64,000 bases of DNA. It comes from Malus domestica. Lineage: Eukaryota > Streptophyta > Magnoliopsida > Rosales > Rosaceae. Position 1 is the stretch's first letter, and each line of letters starts with the position of its first letter. This document shows positions 48,014 to 60,797 of the stretch, in pieces. A program made the position numbers and the translations under genes. The stretch lies in assembly GCF_042453785.1 (NCBI RefSeq), contig NC_091672.1, positions 5,494,001 through 5,558,000 on the forward strand, in the 5' to 3' direction. The notes below the pieces were generated by a model. It was not told the DNA's origin and did not search any database. It worked only from the letters and a program-made list of their open reading frames with translations.

Positions 48014-49419
48014 CGATCCTGTCCTACCGCACTATCATGTTAACCCTGTCTCACTTTTTATGCAATTTCCTCTCACACCACCCCTAATCGGGCAAAGAAT
48101 CTCTCTTTGCATAAAGGGGCATGACAACCAAAACCAACAAAATCCTTGCATAGATGGACATAATAGTCAATGAACCAATTAAAGATTAAAAAAAAAAAAT
48201 TAAAGTTTCAGATCTTAACCCTGACAAGCCCGTTATTTCTGATTATTTACAGAATTTCAAGAGACAAACTCAAAGCCCTAAAACGAAGCAACGGACATCC
48301 CGTTGCTTGAAATGAAAGTGTTATGCAAAAACTAGATAAAATTAATTAAGTACCCCAACAAATTAGTGTGTGTGTGTATTTTATTGAGTATCAACATTAT
48401 TGCAAATAAATTGAAACAATTCTATAATTGTTGACTCTAAAAATTACCAAGCCTACGTGACGATAAGCCGAGTAACTAAGATCTAACTGCGTCCTTCTTG
48501 TAGTTGATGCAAGCGTGCTAACTTGCCACCAAGGTGAGTCGAGCAAGTAAGATTGTGGTTGTGCTGTCAAAGCGCGCTGCTTTCTAGACCGAAAGACTAC
48601 AGTTGAGAAAGGAACAGTCTCGACCTAGGGTTCTTAAAACATGAAGATAAGGTTACTAATCTCGGTGCGAAGTTCAATAATTGATTCGAATTTCGTTGTG
48701 TTGAACAATGAGTAACATGGGAACACCTCACTTTGCCGAAACTGATGAGATGATCTCTTCAGACAAAAAAAATAGAGAATTCCTCGTTTGCCGAGACTTG
48801 GATAGACAACTAACAAGGATATGAGAGTGTTGTTTAACCAAACTGAAAGTCTCCTAGGCCATGTAGGTTCTACATCTCCAGTAATGTTTAACCAAGCTAA
48901 AGGTGTCGCCGATTGTTGACACAGTGATGTTTAACCAAATTGAATATCGGCCAACGAAGACGCGTTAGTGAGTAGTTAGTATTTTTCTCAGGGTGTGAGA
49001 AGGTTTTGTGTAGAGCGTTGATTTTTGTGTTGAGTTGAAGATCATTTTCTCGTTGTGAAGCCCCTTCTATTTATAGGCAAACCATTAAGGATAAGTCGAT
49101 TTATCGAGGTAGAGTCATGATAGGACTAAGCCTCCTCGACATTTCTCTGAATATTCCAACCCATCCTTCCTTAACCGAAACTTATACCTAATCCATTCGA
49201 AACATGACTCTAAACCTAGTTCCCTTTTTAACTTAAATCATTCTTATCTGATTAAGCATGCATTTTGATCCTTTGAATAACCCCAAATTTATCAGAATCG
49301 ATTGTCAATCCTTAACAGTTATAGTTCATTTAGGACTCGGCCGAACCCTGCTCAAATGTAATTTCTCCACTGTCCTTCAATCATAAGAACTCGGCTGGGA
49401 TATCATTGTCTTAAACTGC
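48014..49419. other. Intergenic, copy 2
   Basis: Counterpart of 22639-24043, with no gene seen. Confidence 0.4.
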
Positions 49420-49700
49420 TCAAATGTAATATCTCCACAGTCCTTCAATCATAGAGTAGTTTGTTACTGTTATAAAGTGTCGTAATGCTTTCACTTTCTT
49501 ATTAATTAGAAACCACTCAGATTCTTGCTTTCGTTGCTCTATCTCCTTCTCTTTCTCTTGTTCTTTCTCCAAATTCATCAAAACTTTCTTTAATCTTTTT
49601 CTTCATCAATGGAGATTATCTCAGTACTATTAGTAACCTGATCAACCAATAGCATTCTCCACTCCACAATATAGCACCATTTTTTAGCTTTGGCATTCAT
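49420..49700 (-). pseudogene. Unidentified coding-like remnant, copy 2
   Basis: Counterpart of 24044-24324, with the same frameshift. Confidence 0.3.
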
Positions 49701-49862
49701 GATAGAGCATCTTCAATGGTGTAGGAGCATCTCTAATAGAGAAAATTTGAGATGTAAAAGCTATATATTGCATTTTTCAAGAGGTGTAAATGATGGTTCT
49801 ACACTTACGAGAGAGATGTAAATTTGAGATTCTATTTATTGTTCGTTCTTTAACTGCCAGGA

Positions 49863-49910
49863 TGACACACCCCGATCCTAGAATCAAGGCGTGCTGGTCG
49901 GGGTGTGTCA
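49863..49910. mobile_element. 48 bp palindromic mini-element, copy 2
   Basis: Counterpart of 24487-24534, with CAGGA on both sides. Confidence 0.7.
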
Positions 49911-50510
49911 CAGGACCCACCTCCAAAACATGTAAAAAGAGATTATATTTACATTTTTATTTACATCTCCCCGTGAAGATGAATATTCTACATCCTGTCA
50001 TTAGAATGTTTTACAGCCAACTTAAAATGTAAAATAAAAATTTCAAAACATTTTGTATCTTCCATTAGAAATTCTCTAAGCAATTGAGTAGGCAAATCAT
50101 GCCTCACATTTCTTCTTATAATAAAATATTTCATGTGAAGAAAGATGACAAAACTATAAAATAAATGTAGATGTAATCTGAATGAAAGAGAATAATAAAA
50201 TATAATTATGCTTAATTTATTGGAGGGACATACTTTTTTTTATGAAACAATTAAATAAGCTTGGCATTTTGAGCAAAAAATCAGAAACCAAACCATAACG
50301 ACTTGACTGATGCAGTGTTCAAATGTTCAATTTTAATATATTTTGTATTATTTAATTAGGATATTAGATAAAACTTGTAAAATATTCGTAAAAAAGTGTA
50401 ACGAGGTAGGGTCGAGGTAAACTTGTCATCAAACATGAGTAAGAAAATATGACAAGCTAGAATAGCAATATCAAAAAAAAAAAAAAAAAATCTATGTTGA
50501 CTTTGTAATA

Positions 50511-50661
50511 GAGACCTTTAACGAAAAGTTATCGGTATTCATTTTAACGAAAAACCACATTTTTACACAAAAAAGTCAATCATGATACTATTTACTTTAC
50601 CCTTTATTTTGTCCTTATCGTCAAAACTAAAAGTTTTCAAATCATTTTCATTAGTTTTCTT
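50511..50661 (+). mobile_element. Mutator-like MITE C, copy 2
   Basis: Counterpart of 25137-25287. Confidence 0.85.
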
Positions 50662-51199
50662 TTTGTAATATGAAGATAAACATTGAGAAAATACTATTGC
50701 GGAATAAAACTGTAGATATATCATTTTCCTTCAGTAAGGTGATAGCATTAGTGAATTAAATAAGGTACTTTGCTAAACGAGAAGAGAATAAATGACAATA
50801 CATGTATCATTCTTGAATGAAAAGTAGTAGGTATTCAAGAAAGCACTAAATGGTAATGATTTTATTTTAGGATGCTCTAGCTCTTACAATTCATGATTTC
50901 TAGATAAAAACCCATATACATATAAACATCTAATAAAAACCCAAATTTAAAATCTGCAGCCACATTAGAACACTATTGACCTACTAATACAATTTATTTA
51001 CACCTATGCCACTTTTCCAAATCCCTAAATTTATTCCAAATTAAAAGTTGTAGAAAAAGTGAAATAAAATATATAAAATGTTGTATTGCATTAATTGTAT
51101 CCATATCATACCAAAAATTTACCTTTTATATTGCTTTAATTGGGAAGTAAATTAATTTATTCCAATTATTAAAAAAATTATACTAAATCCATATTATAT

Positions 51200-51502
51200 A
51201 TTTTGAATCACATAACACTTCTCTAACTTGTAGGTAAATTAATTTTCATGTATTGTTACATATATTAGGCACGTTTTATTATTGTATAAATATAGGTATG
51301 ACATAATATTTTTCAATATAATACATCAAATTACATTTCTTCTTGTTATGGGTAAATTATTCTCCATATATTAGTGAAAAAAAAAGATATTATATTACAC
51401 ACGGGTTATAATTTTTTCATAGGTAAATTATTGGAAATTAATTTGTGGGTAGGTAAATTAATTTGTTCCAATTATATAAAAATATATATATAATACACCT
51501 TG

Positions 51503-51549
<47 letters not shown>

Positions 51550-51647
51550 GAGAAAACCTAGATTATATATTTTGAATCAAATAACATTTTTGTATACATG
51601 GTAGGTAAATTATTTTTCATGTATTATTACATATATTAGCCTATTAT
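51200..51647 (+). repeat. ~80 bp direct repeats and TA/T run, copy 2
   Basis: Counterpart of 25826-26275. The TA run is longer and the following T run shorter than in copy 1. Confidence 0.7.
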
Positions 51648-51822
51648 TGACGTTTTTTGGTAAAAATATATAAAGTAATATGTATATGATTGTTTGTAGG
51701 TAAAAAGATACAATCAAAAGCATGATCCAATTCCTAAGTTTATGCAATATTTTTGTTGTTGGTATACAATATTTTGCATCATTGGAAATGAACATTTCAA
51801 ATAGTAGGTAGGCAAATTAATA

Positions 51823-51976
51823 GGGAGTTTCAACGAAAAGCCCGTGGTACTGTTCATTTTAACGAAAAACCATATTTTTACACTAAAAAATCAAACATGG
51901 TACTATTCATTTTATTCTTTATTTTGTCCTTATAGTTAAAACTCAAAGTTTTCAAGCACCTTTCATTAGTTTTCCT
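51823..51976 (+). mobile_element. Mutator-like MITE D, copy 2
   Basis: Counterpart of 26451-26604. In this copy it is followed by what appears to be the original right flank of the duplicated segment. Confidence 0.88.
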
Positions 51977-51999
51977 AAATTAATATGGTCTAATTATAT

Positions 52000-52376
52000 A
52001 TGAACACATAATGCCAGATACATAGAATTAAGCAAACAATTCTCATATTTGATATTAATATGCGATGAATTTTTTTATCATTAATGTCTTATTTTTCTTA
52101 TTTTTCTTTTTGCAAAATCATTAACTCTCTCCTTATAATCTGCATATAGAATTAACTGTGCACATCAAATATGCAATACGGGTATTTTAGGCATCTAAAA
52201 ATGTAAAATGTGTAAATTAATATGTAATTAATGAATTCACTTAGGTAGATCCTAATCACTGGGTTTTTTTTTTGAGTAAAAAAATTATGTCGGTTTTATA
52301 TGAAAAAAAATTAAATTTGAGGGATTAAAGTCATATTTTCAGTTTATTTATTCTCCATCAGTTGTTGAACCCTAGC
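52000..52376. other. Right flank of duplication and 3' flank of the defensin-like gene
   Basis: It starts with ATGAAC (52000-52005), the microhomology shared with 1250 and 26628. The rest is AT-rich with no gene. Confidence 0.6.
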
Positions 52377-52890
52377 TCAACACTTGTACTCACAAAAACA
52401 AGAAGTATAGAAAGGAGCTCCAACGCTATAACAGTATCCACTTCCTTCTTGAGGTCCAGGATATTTGGAAGCACACTGTGAGTTACAATCACTCTCTGAG
52501 CAGTTCTCACCCCATATTCCCAAGCTGATTTTGCACTTTTTCGAGTATGGCGGCGGCGATGGAGGTCCACAGTCGTAGAAGCATCTGCAAACCGGGTTGT
52601 TGTTGTTCAAATCACAACCGGCCTTAGCCCCAGGATGTGCAGATGTGCACCTTGAACTGCAGTCAGGATCGCATGCACCCATATCTTCGGTGCAAACGTC
52701 ACCTTTCACCATGGGCATGAGTGTCCCTAATGAAACCATTTACCATCATCATAGATTAAAACAAAATATTAGTGTAAATTATGAATAAAGCAATTACTTC
52801 AAGGAAAAAGAGAATAAAACAAAGTATACCTACAGCGAATATAAGAAGCAAGACAAGGACGGTGGAAAAAGCTCCAGATAGAGTAGCCAT
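52377..52890 (-). CDS. Defensin-like secreted protein with two 8-Cys domains
   Basis: This is a plant defensin-like (DEFL) small secreted Cys-rich protein of the double-domain type. Exon 1 (52830-52890) encodes the signal peptide MATLSGAFSTVLVLLLIFAV. Exon 2 (52377-52726) encodes the mature part, and the borders are GT-AG. The total is 136 residues. Two domains each have eight cysteines: from DVCTEDMGAC to CRCFYDC, then from KKCKISLGIW to CFCEYKC, joined by GPPSPPPY. The spacing C-X-C-X-Y-X-C near both domain ends and the proline linker match the Arabidopsis DEFL group around members 182-184. Likely roles are antimicrobial or signalling, but the target cannot be read from sequence. It lies just outside the duplication and is single copy. 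Confidence 0.88.
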
Positions 52891-52945
52891 TGTCATGAAA
52901 TCCAATATCTTCAGGTCTTGTGTGATTCTAATGCTTGGTCTTTAG

Positions 52946-52954
52946 CTATTTATA
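52946..52954 (-). promoter_or_regulatory. TATA box of the defensin-like gene
   Basis: TATAAATAG on the minus strand lies about 56 bp upstream of the ATG at 52890, a normal plant spacing for a short leader. Confidence 0.7.
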
Positions 52955-52959
52955 ACGAA

Positions 52960-53744
52960 GAAAAAAATCTTAGGCTTTACCTTCTGTGAGGAGATTATCA
53001 TGATTAGTTAAGGAGTATTTTTCCAAAAAAAATTAATAGGAAATAGAAGCTAGAGATCCTGATTTAATTGAGAATCCAAGAAGTTAACCTTTTTTGTATG
53101 GTGGTATGGATGCCGCATAATATCTATGGTAACATTTCATGCCAATTAGCTATCATAGATGGATTTATTACCATTATAAAACGCTAGTTACTTTCTTTGA
53201 TTAATTATAAATATAAATTTTCATTTAATTTTATACAACTATCCAAAATGAGAAGTTACCTTTTTCTTGTCAAATGATAGATTTTAGGCTTATTATATTA
53301 GCACCCTATATATTGTTGAATAAACTCCACAAACTTAATACACCCCCACATTTATTTTTTTTAATTAAAAATTATTTTAATACACCTCACATACTTCTTC
53401 ATAATACCCTTAGACTCCACATTATCAACATACATCTTATATTTTCCACAGCACTTACATCCCATATTTTCTATACATCCCACATCTTCAAATCTTATAG
53501 TACTCATTTTTAATTTTATAAATTAAATTGACTTAGGAGTAAAACCCTCTCTGAGAATCATACACCTCAAATATTTGCTAAGAATCATACATGTGGAGCC
53601 TAGAATAATCCCAAAAATTCTAGAGGCGACACGTGGACTTTTGCTCAAGAAAGACAAGATTGCACTCATTAAATGAGAAGGCTCCTCAAATACTCCCACG
53701 CGCAGCTCACACCCCTGAATGTACATGCAGTTGAATATGACTGC
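52960..53744. other. Intergenic, no gene seen
   Basis: This is the upstream region of the defensin-like gene followed by AT-rich DNA. Open frames at 53274-53513 and 53523-53756 are short and featureless. A CCACGTGT word (53630) resembles a G-box context but is unassigned. Confidence 0.4.
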
Positions 53745-55293
53745 TAGACCTGACATTCGTGTCGTTTTTTCTGTGTTCGTGTCGTTTTCGTGTCATACCC
53801 GATATCTTAATGGGTCGTGTCGTGTAACACCTGTTAAAATAAACGGGTAAAATGATCCGACCGGAAATCGACCCGATAGTATTAACAGGTAATATGACCC
53901 AACCCGTTACCCGTTAAAGAAAATATATTTTAAACCAATAAATAATCAAATGAAAAACGTAATACTGAATAAGTATATACATACCATATTGTCACATCCA
54001 AAACATAAAAACGCAATTTTCTTTTAAGTATATTTTCACTTACCTAAAGTCTTTAATAATTTTTTAATTAATGTAGAAGTGTAAAAATATGTAGAAAAAA
54101 TATATAAATACTCGTAATGACAAGTTTTACAACTTTCATAAAGAGCTTAACTTCGAAATTTGCCACTATAATCATATAAATCATAGATCAAAATTTAACC
54201 ATTGATTGTTGTTTACATTTACACTTCATTGTTCTCATTAAATTTTGTTTTTTCAGATTTTGTTTTTTTGAAAACTTGATCTATTAGAGGATGCATGAAG
54301 ATGAACAGTTTGGATCATTGATATTATATTCAGAGTTTTACGATTAGTGAAAATATTGCTTAATGTTTATTAAGTTTCTACAAACTATATGACATCGACT
54401 CATATTTCAGTTAACTGTAAATATCAAAACGTGATATCAAAGATCTGAACCATTCATCTTCTTACATCTGCCAGATGATCATGTTATCAAAAAAGAAAAT
54501 TTAAAAAATGAAATTCAGTAAGAAGAATAAAGTGTAAATGGCAATTGACGGTTAAATATAAATTTAAGGTTTATGAATTATAGTGTTGGATTTCGAAGCT
54601 GACCCCTTCATGAAAGTTGTGAAGTTTGTCACTATAAGTGATTGTATATTTTTTTTTTACATTTTTTACACTTCTACAATAATTATTATTAATTTTATTA
54701 ATTTTGCCCTCAAATAAAAAACATTATTCATGAAGGTTTGGAGGATTTTAAAAATCTAAACAATAATGTAAATATAACCATTATCTACTCGTAGAGGAAT
54801 AATGATGAATCACCAATGTTTATATATTCTTTCACATTTTTCATACTTGTATGTATGTCTTCTTAGTTCTTGCCTATACACATATTATATTAGTTTATTT
54901 TAATTTTGGACAACAACATGTTAAGTAAAATTTATCCTAGTAATGATAATAAGGAACCCTCATAATAAAAATAAATAATGACTAAAACTTTTTTTTTTAA
55001 ACTTATATAGAATAATAATACAAAACTATATATTTAATATAGAATATATTGTATATATTAATATGGCTATTGTATTTTATAATAAATCTTTTAGTAATTA
55101 AACTTTAAAATTATCAAAATAATTTTTTTTCTTAACGGGTCGAAACGGGTTACCCACGTGTTTCCCACGTGTATACCCGTTAAGAACCCGTTATTAACGG
55201 GTTCTTAATGGGTCACCCAATAATAACCCGATAAGTTATCGTGTTGACCCGAAACCCATTATTTTCGTGTCGTGTCAGAAACTGCCAGGTCTA
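53745..55293. mobile_element. hAT-like MITE (TAGACCTG family), second member
   Basis: The ends TAGACCTGACA and TGCCAGGTCTA are inverted. Flanking ATGACTGC (53737-53744) and ACGACTGC (55294-55301) agree at 7 of 8 bases, giving an 8 bp hAT-type duplication. Both subterminal regions carry facing ACGGGT/ACCCGT and GTGTCGTGT words (53760-53910 and 55135-55275). The AT-rich middle encodes nothing. Confidence 0.82.
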
Positions 55294-55301
55294 ACGACTG
55301 C

Positions 55302-56168
55302 CCAAAACTCACCTGCCATTGGCAAGGAAAAGTCAAAGCATTAAAGATAAGGAATAATACTCAAATCCTATCTTTAATACATTCCCAATTAAAGATTGAC
55401 TCCATTCAAGTAAGTAATCCCTATTTAAATCAATTAGGAATATTTACTCTATTATCTCAAGATATTATTTCTTATTTAATATCTTAAAAAAATTTCATCA
55501 TAAACCTTGGCCAATAGTATACCTGGCAATTTCTTACACGACATGTTAACACAACACGTAAATAACACGAAAAATTGCGGGTTTCGGTTTAACACGATAA
55601 CTAATCGGGTCACATGATAAGAACCCGTTAATAATGTGTCCATAACAGGTTTGCATGAAGGTGACACGTGGGTAATCCGTTTCAATACGTTAGGAAAAAA
55701 GTTATTTTGATGATTTTAATTTTTTTAAACTACTAAAAATCTTACTATAAAATACAGTAACCATAGTTTACATGTATATCTTGTATATTAAATATGTATT
55801 ATTGTATTATTATTCTATATAAATTTAATAAGTTTAAGTTTTATTTAGTTATTTATTTTTATAGTAGTATACTATAGGCAAGAGTGAGATTAAAAAATTA
55901 TAAAACACATTCAAAATAAAAATATCAAGTAATTTAAAAATACTAAACACACTAAAAAAATTATAATAATTAATTTACAAGTGTGAAAAAGTGTGAAAAA
56001 ATGTGAAAAAATATGCAAAGGCTCGTGATTGATGCTACGCTTTGAGTATGGGTATATCGTATTTTTAAAACCATACAAACCCTCATGAATAGTATTTTTA
56101 AGGGAGTTCAAAATAAATAAAATTCATAATTATTAATGTAGAAGTCTGAAAAATGTGAAATCATATAT
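55302..56168. other. Intergenic with a degraded TAGACCTG-family relative
   Basis: From about 55520 (ACCTGGCAATTTCTTACACG) to about 55690 the sequence repeats the end region of the 53745-55293 family. The matching other end is not recognisable. No gene is seen. Confidence 0.5.
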
Positions 56169-56271
56169 CACTAGTACAAAAAAGACTTTGCGTGACGCAG
56201 GTCCTTCGTCGAGCAAAGTAAAAAACAGGTCGCGCAAAAATTAGCCCAACGAACCTTCATCGCGCATCCAC

Positions 56272-59200
56272 TGACACACCCCGTCCCGAAGGAGGGCATG
56301 CTGGCCGTCACGTGAGAGTGACGTAACCATTTACACAGTTCGGAAGCTTTAAAAAAAATACAATTACTAAGATGAAACACCCGAGGGTGAGTCCTACTTT
56401 TGTGAATTCTGTCAGAACACCGTTGGATTCCTCGTGGCCACCAAAGCTCTGCTATCTAGAACCTGGAGGGACGCAAAACAAAGTTGAGTGGGTCAGTAAA
56501 ACAAAATTTTTCGAAAACATTTCAATTAACACATTTCTAACCTCTCGCTGTAAAACCTGTATACTTTCCCAGAAATTAACATATATATACCATATATAAT
56601 CTCAAACTCAAATCTCAAGTCTTTAACACTTTTCAAGAAAATATGCCATGCAATGCATCAAAACATAATAAAGATGCATCAATATAACGGGTGAAATAAG
56701 GAATCAACCGGAGACCCTGCAGTTGGTCCTGTACGGTTAATTCTATAGCTCAATATCTAATCCAGTCGGAGTCACCACGGTGACCTGTACGGCACTGCCG
56801 GAGTCACCAACTGTAACCTGTACGGCACTACACTGCACATAAGTCGGAACTACCTGAAGTAGTCTGTACGACAAGAATGGTGAAATAATACGCTCTGGTG
56901 CTTCTCTCATCAATCATCTGCGCGCATAATCTAAGGTCACCTACTAGTCGGAACCACCTCTAGTGATCTGTACGACTAGCATGTCGGAACCCTCTCATGG
57001 TCTGTACGACATGCACCTACTTGGATCCAAGGTGAGAGTGTGGTGCGGTGAATACTATAAGCACTATGATAAGCTCATATTTATATATATTTTACATCAA
57101 ATTCACTTGTCTTTTCTTAGTTAGTTCCTTATATTTTTGAGCTATTTACTTTGTTTTTGTGTTTTGTGGGATTTGTCAAGCAAATAAAAGAAAAATAGCA
57201 CAAGTAGGATTTTTAGTAACAAATTCGTCAAAACTGCCTGTGCAGATCAGCTGACTTTGGAAGCAAGTTGCGAACCGTTCAGAATGAATTAGAGAATGAT
57301 CCTTATATACTTGGAAAGCTACGGATGTCTATTTTCTATAACATTTCGCGGATTGTTAATATCATTTTTCTAGAAGAAGTTATGGCTGTTTTAACACTGA
57401 AAGGTTTCCAAGACGCTGAGCAGTTTGTAACTGCATTGAAGGCAATAAATCCAATAAAACTAGCAGCCAAAACTGATGCAGCCAAGAACAAATCAGCTGA
57501 CACCTCTTCAAATATCAGATGAAATGGAATTAAAAATGAGGATTAAGAGAGAGTAATTGGCATAAAGGCTACCTAAAGTGTTACAATTGTTTTACCACAT
57601 TTCCTCTCACTTATTGTCATCACTAAATGGCTATTAGTGGGTGAGTTAAGGAGAAGAAAATGATGCAGCAAGAATGGGTTTAAAAGCATCATTGGGGAAG
57701 GAAGTAAGGGGGGAGGAAGCCTCGGTCGATTTCTTTCGGTTCTATCTTCTCAAACTCATGTCTATCTTTTGTTTTAACTTAAGGATTGTGTGTAACTAAA
57801 TTTTTAGTAGTTAGGGGCTGTTTTGAAGCCTCGAATATGATTGCAATTTTGTTATGACATTTCGTTGAATTACTTTTATGAATGGATGAAAATTGGTTCA
57901 TTACTTGTCTCATTGATGAATTCTTTATTTGTTTTCTATGGATGCATACGTAGTAAGCATATCTAGGATTCTAATGCTATGAATATGTGTGTGCCTGCCC
58001 TTGTTGAATGAGGACCTACATATGTTCTAGAGTAGTACTTGTTAATTGCGATTAACATGTGAACTAATTTCTAGGATAAGTAAGACAACGCCAGTACTTA
58101 CGATGCCTTGTGATGACTCAAACTCTTTTCGTTCTTAATGATTCCTACTTGTTAAATATATGAACACGCCATTCTAGATTGCATGCTAGGGACTAAGTTA
58201 AGTTGAAAACGTCATTCTCTTAACATACTACATAAGAAAGAGTAATAGGTTGTGTTCTAACATTGAGCCAACTTGAGCATCTTCATCCGGAAATAAAAGA
58301 AATTTGAATGAAACATAACATGTTTGCATGATTATTTGGTGGTGGATAGCAATACCCCTAACTCGTTTTTCTTAATTTGTGAACTACTTAAAATTTGTTT
58401 CTATCCTGTTTTTGTTCGATTTAATTTAAATATCAAATCAACTCCAAAAATCCCAACATTTGTGTGAGTGTAGCTTTGTGTGTCTAGTATCTACATATAA
58501 AATTTCGTAGACTTTAGATATGTATAAGTCAGTCTAATAATTATTTTTCGGTGGCTGGTCAGTAGGGACAGCAACCCAGTTTTTGTGACATTTTAGGTAG
58601 TTAGATAAAACAATCTTCTGCGGGAAAGACCCTTATTTTCATATGCTACAATTGACAAATCTTAGTGTTAATAAGGAAAATAAATATGACATTTGTGTGC
58701 TACTTTGTGGTGTGCTTTTAATCCTATCACACTAACACCAGGGGTGCATGTTATGAGCTCTCAACACAAATCACATCATCATTAATTCGTATAAACCATA
58801 TAAACTCACCTGATACTCACCTGTGCGTCCACAGCACCAATTCACACATATATATACATCAATTATCAATTCATATATTTCATAATGTGCACGCATAGCA
58901 TTTTAAATCATACTTTCATTTAAATTCAATTTCTGGGAAAAATCAATAGTATATAGGTAAATACAGAAAATACTGCCCACTCACCTGGAGTTCGCCCTAC
59001 AACTCCCTAGCACAATACATCAAGGCGTCATCACGATCGGCGCCTAGAACAATAATCAAATCCAACCTCAGAAATCATATCGATAGAATATAACTTATAT
59101 AAAACACGTCACTACGCAGTTCAATCCGAAAGATCTGCAACTCAGATTTCCAATCCATAACTCCAGAGGTCCAAAATATACCTCTAGGACAACATCCTAA

Positions 59201-60547
59201 AATTTCATTACCAACCAACGGTCTGATCTCCGTCAATTTCCAAAACCAAGTGACGGTTAACATTCTATTTTATGAACTTACAACTCAAATTCCAGAAGAT
59301 CCGTAAATCGGATTCCCGATCTGTAAGTTCCTATAATCCTCAAATATTACATACTACGATGTATCAAAGTTTGGTGACGATCCAACGGTCGGATCGTAAA
59401 TTCACATTTTCACCTAACCACGAATCGTAACGAACTTAGGTTCAATTACTCAATTTACGTCCATCAATTATCAAAACTGAACCTAGAGCATTAAACACAT
59501 GCTAAGAATGAAATTGGCGGGCCACTGGCCATGCGCCGCCACACGGGCCGCACGGGCCGTAGCGGGTGGCGGTTGGCCACCCCGGCTCGCCGGAAAATCC
59601 AACTATTTCAAAAAATTCTCAAAAAATACAGAATTGAAGATCTCAATGAGTAGAGCAAACTTTATACCTGAGGCCAAGGCCAATTTGGCCTGGAAACACT
59701 TCAATTTCACCAAAATCCGTGTGGAACCCTAGAATTGGGTGAGTTCCAATTCGTCTTCAAATAAACTCCGTCGTCCCAATCAATGCTTGGGCTTTGTTCT
59801 AGGCCTCAAGAGGAAGCTATGGGTGGTGGAAATTGAAAGAATTTGCTTCGGGATTGGGTGATTCGAAGCCAAAGTCGCCGCACCCCTTCTTGCGGTTTTC
59901 TCCATTTTCAAGGCCAAATGTCTCCAAATTTGAGATGGAATGGATAGAGGAGAGGTCATGGAGAAGTTTCCAAGTGATTTCTTGAAGAAATTCGCAGGAA
60001 AAATGGTGGAATTTCGACGGAAATGTGTAGAAAATCCGATGGGTCGCGCGCGGGTCGAATTGGGTCCGGCCGATCCCCTCCTTTTCCTTCTCCCTTCTTT
60101 CCTCCTTTCGTTGATTCTGATTGGTCCTTCCCTTCTCTCACTGTTCCGATTGGTCCATCTCCTCCTTCCTTGGTTGGGCAGCCAATCCCCCTTCTTCTTT
60201 CTTTTATTTCTGATAGGGCAGTCCACCTCTCTCCCCTCTCTAACTGGGCAGCGCCCAACCTTTAATTCCCCTTCTTAAAACTGAAATTCTACCACAAATA
60301 ATTGAATTACTAAAATGTCTCAAACTTTAAACGTTAATATCTTCTTCGATATAACTCCAAATCACGAACCGCTTGCGCCCACGTGTCTGTAGCGACGAGT
60401 ACTACGAGGATATGCCAAGAAAACAAATCTTAGATGGCACGACACAACGATTAACCTCGACCAATGCGTGTGCCTCAAAGGGCTTTTTTTTTTGTAAAAT
60501 CCTTTATTAAAACTTTAGAAACTCTTAAAATCAGGGACGGGCTGTCA
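56272..60547. mobile_element. 4.3 kb insertion with TGACA...TGTCA ends, class unresolved
   Basis: The left end TGACACACCCCGTCCC and right end GGGACGGGCTGTCA are inverted. CATCCAC directly flanks both sides (56265-56271 and 60548-60554); it can be read as 9 bp CATCCACTG if the terminal TG belongs to the target. Without the nested solo LTR it is about 2.6 kb. Tandem GTCGGA...CCTGTACG words (56765-57010) and GC-rich 59500-59600 resemble the long LTRs of plant Gypsy elements. The 7-9 bp duplication does not fit an LTR element, and no transposase is seen. Confidence 0.6.
57067..58729 (+). mobile_element. Solo LTR of a Gypsy-type retrotransposon
   Basis: It begins TGATAAGCTCATATTT and ends AATCCTATCA (TGATA/TATCA ends) and is flanked by an exact 5 bp duplication CACTA (57062-57066 and 58730-58734). 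The size is 1663 bp. The start resembles Tat/Athila/Ogre LTRs. There is no internal domain or partner LTR. The 84-residue frame at 57268-57522 is inside the LTR and is not regarded as a gene. Confidence 0.82.
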
Positions 60548-60797
60548 CATCCACTGTCGCGCCAAGGCAATGACAGTAGGGTTTGTGCGATGAATAATTG
60601 ACCTACGTCGCGCAAACCCTTTTTTTTTTTTGCAAAATTTTTTTAATTTAATTTTTAATAAATATTGTAATTAAATTCTAAACAATAATTAATAAACCAA
60701 TAAAAATTATTTAATTATAAAATATATGAAAATGTACATACAAGATGTCCGAACAAAAAAGAAAAAACTACAAGTCTTCTAGGTTCAGTACATCATG

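Larger units (their letters stand above)
26628..51999. repeat. Tandem segmental duplication, copy 2 (25.4 kb)
   Basis: This copy begins inside the RPS5 exon sequence (ATGAACTTATTAATGCTGCC) and runs to ATGAAC at 52000-52005, where unique right flank starts. Offset to copy 1 is 25,378 at the left, 25,372-25,377 elsewhere. The offset changes occur at mononucleotide, TTA and TA runs. Confidence 0.97.

Noticed and set aside
57268-57522. 84-residue frame MRTVQNELENDPYILGKLRM...
   Set aside because: Inside a solo LTR delimited by a CACTA duplication; no known retroelement domain.
59499-60278. Several 77-148 residue frames in GC-richer DNA
   Set aside because: They overlap each other on both strands within the 56272-60547 insertion and show no domain; the composition alone keeps them open.
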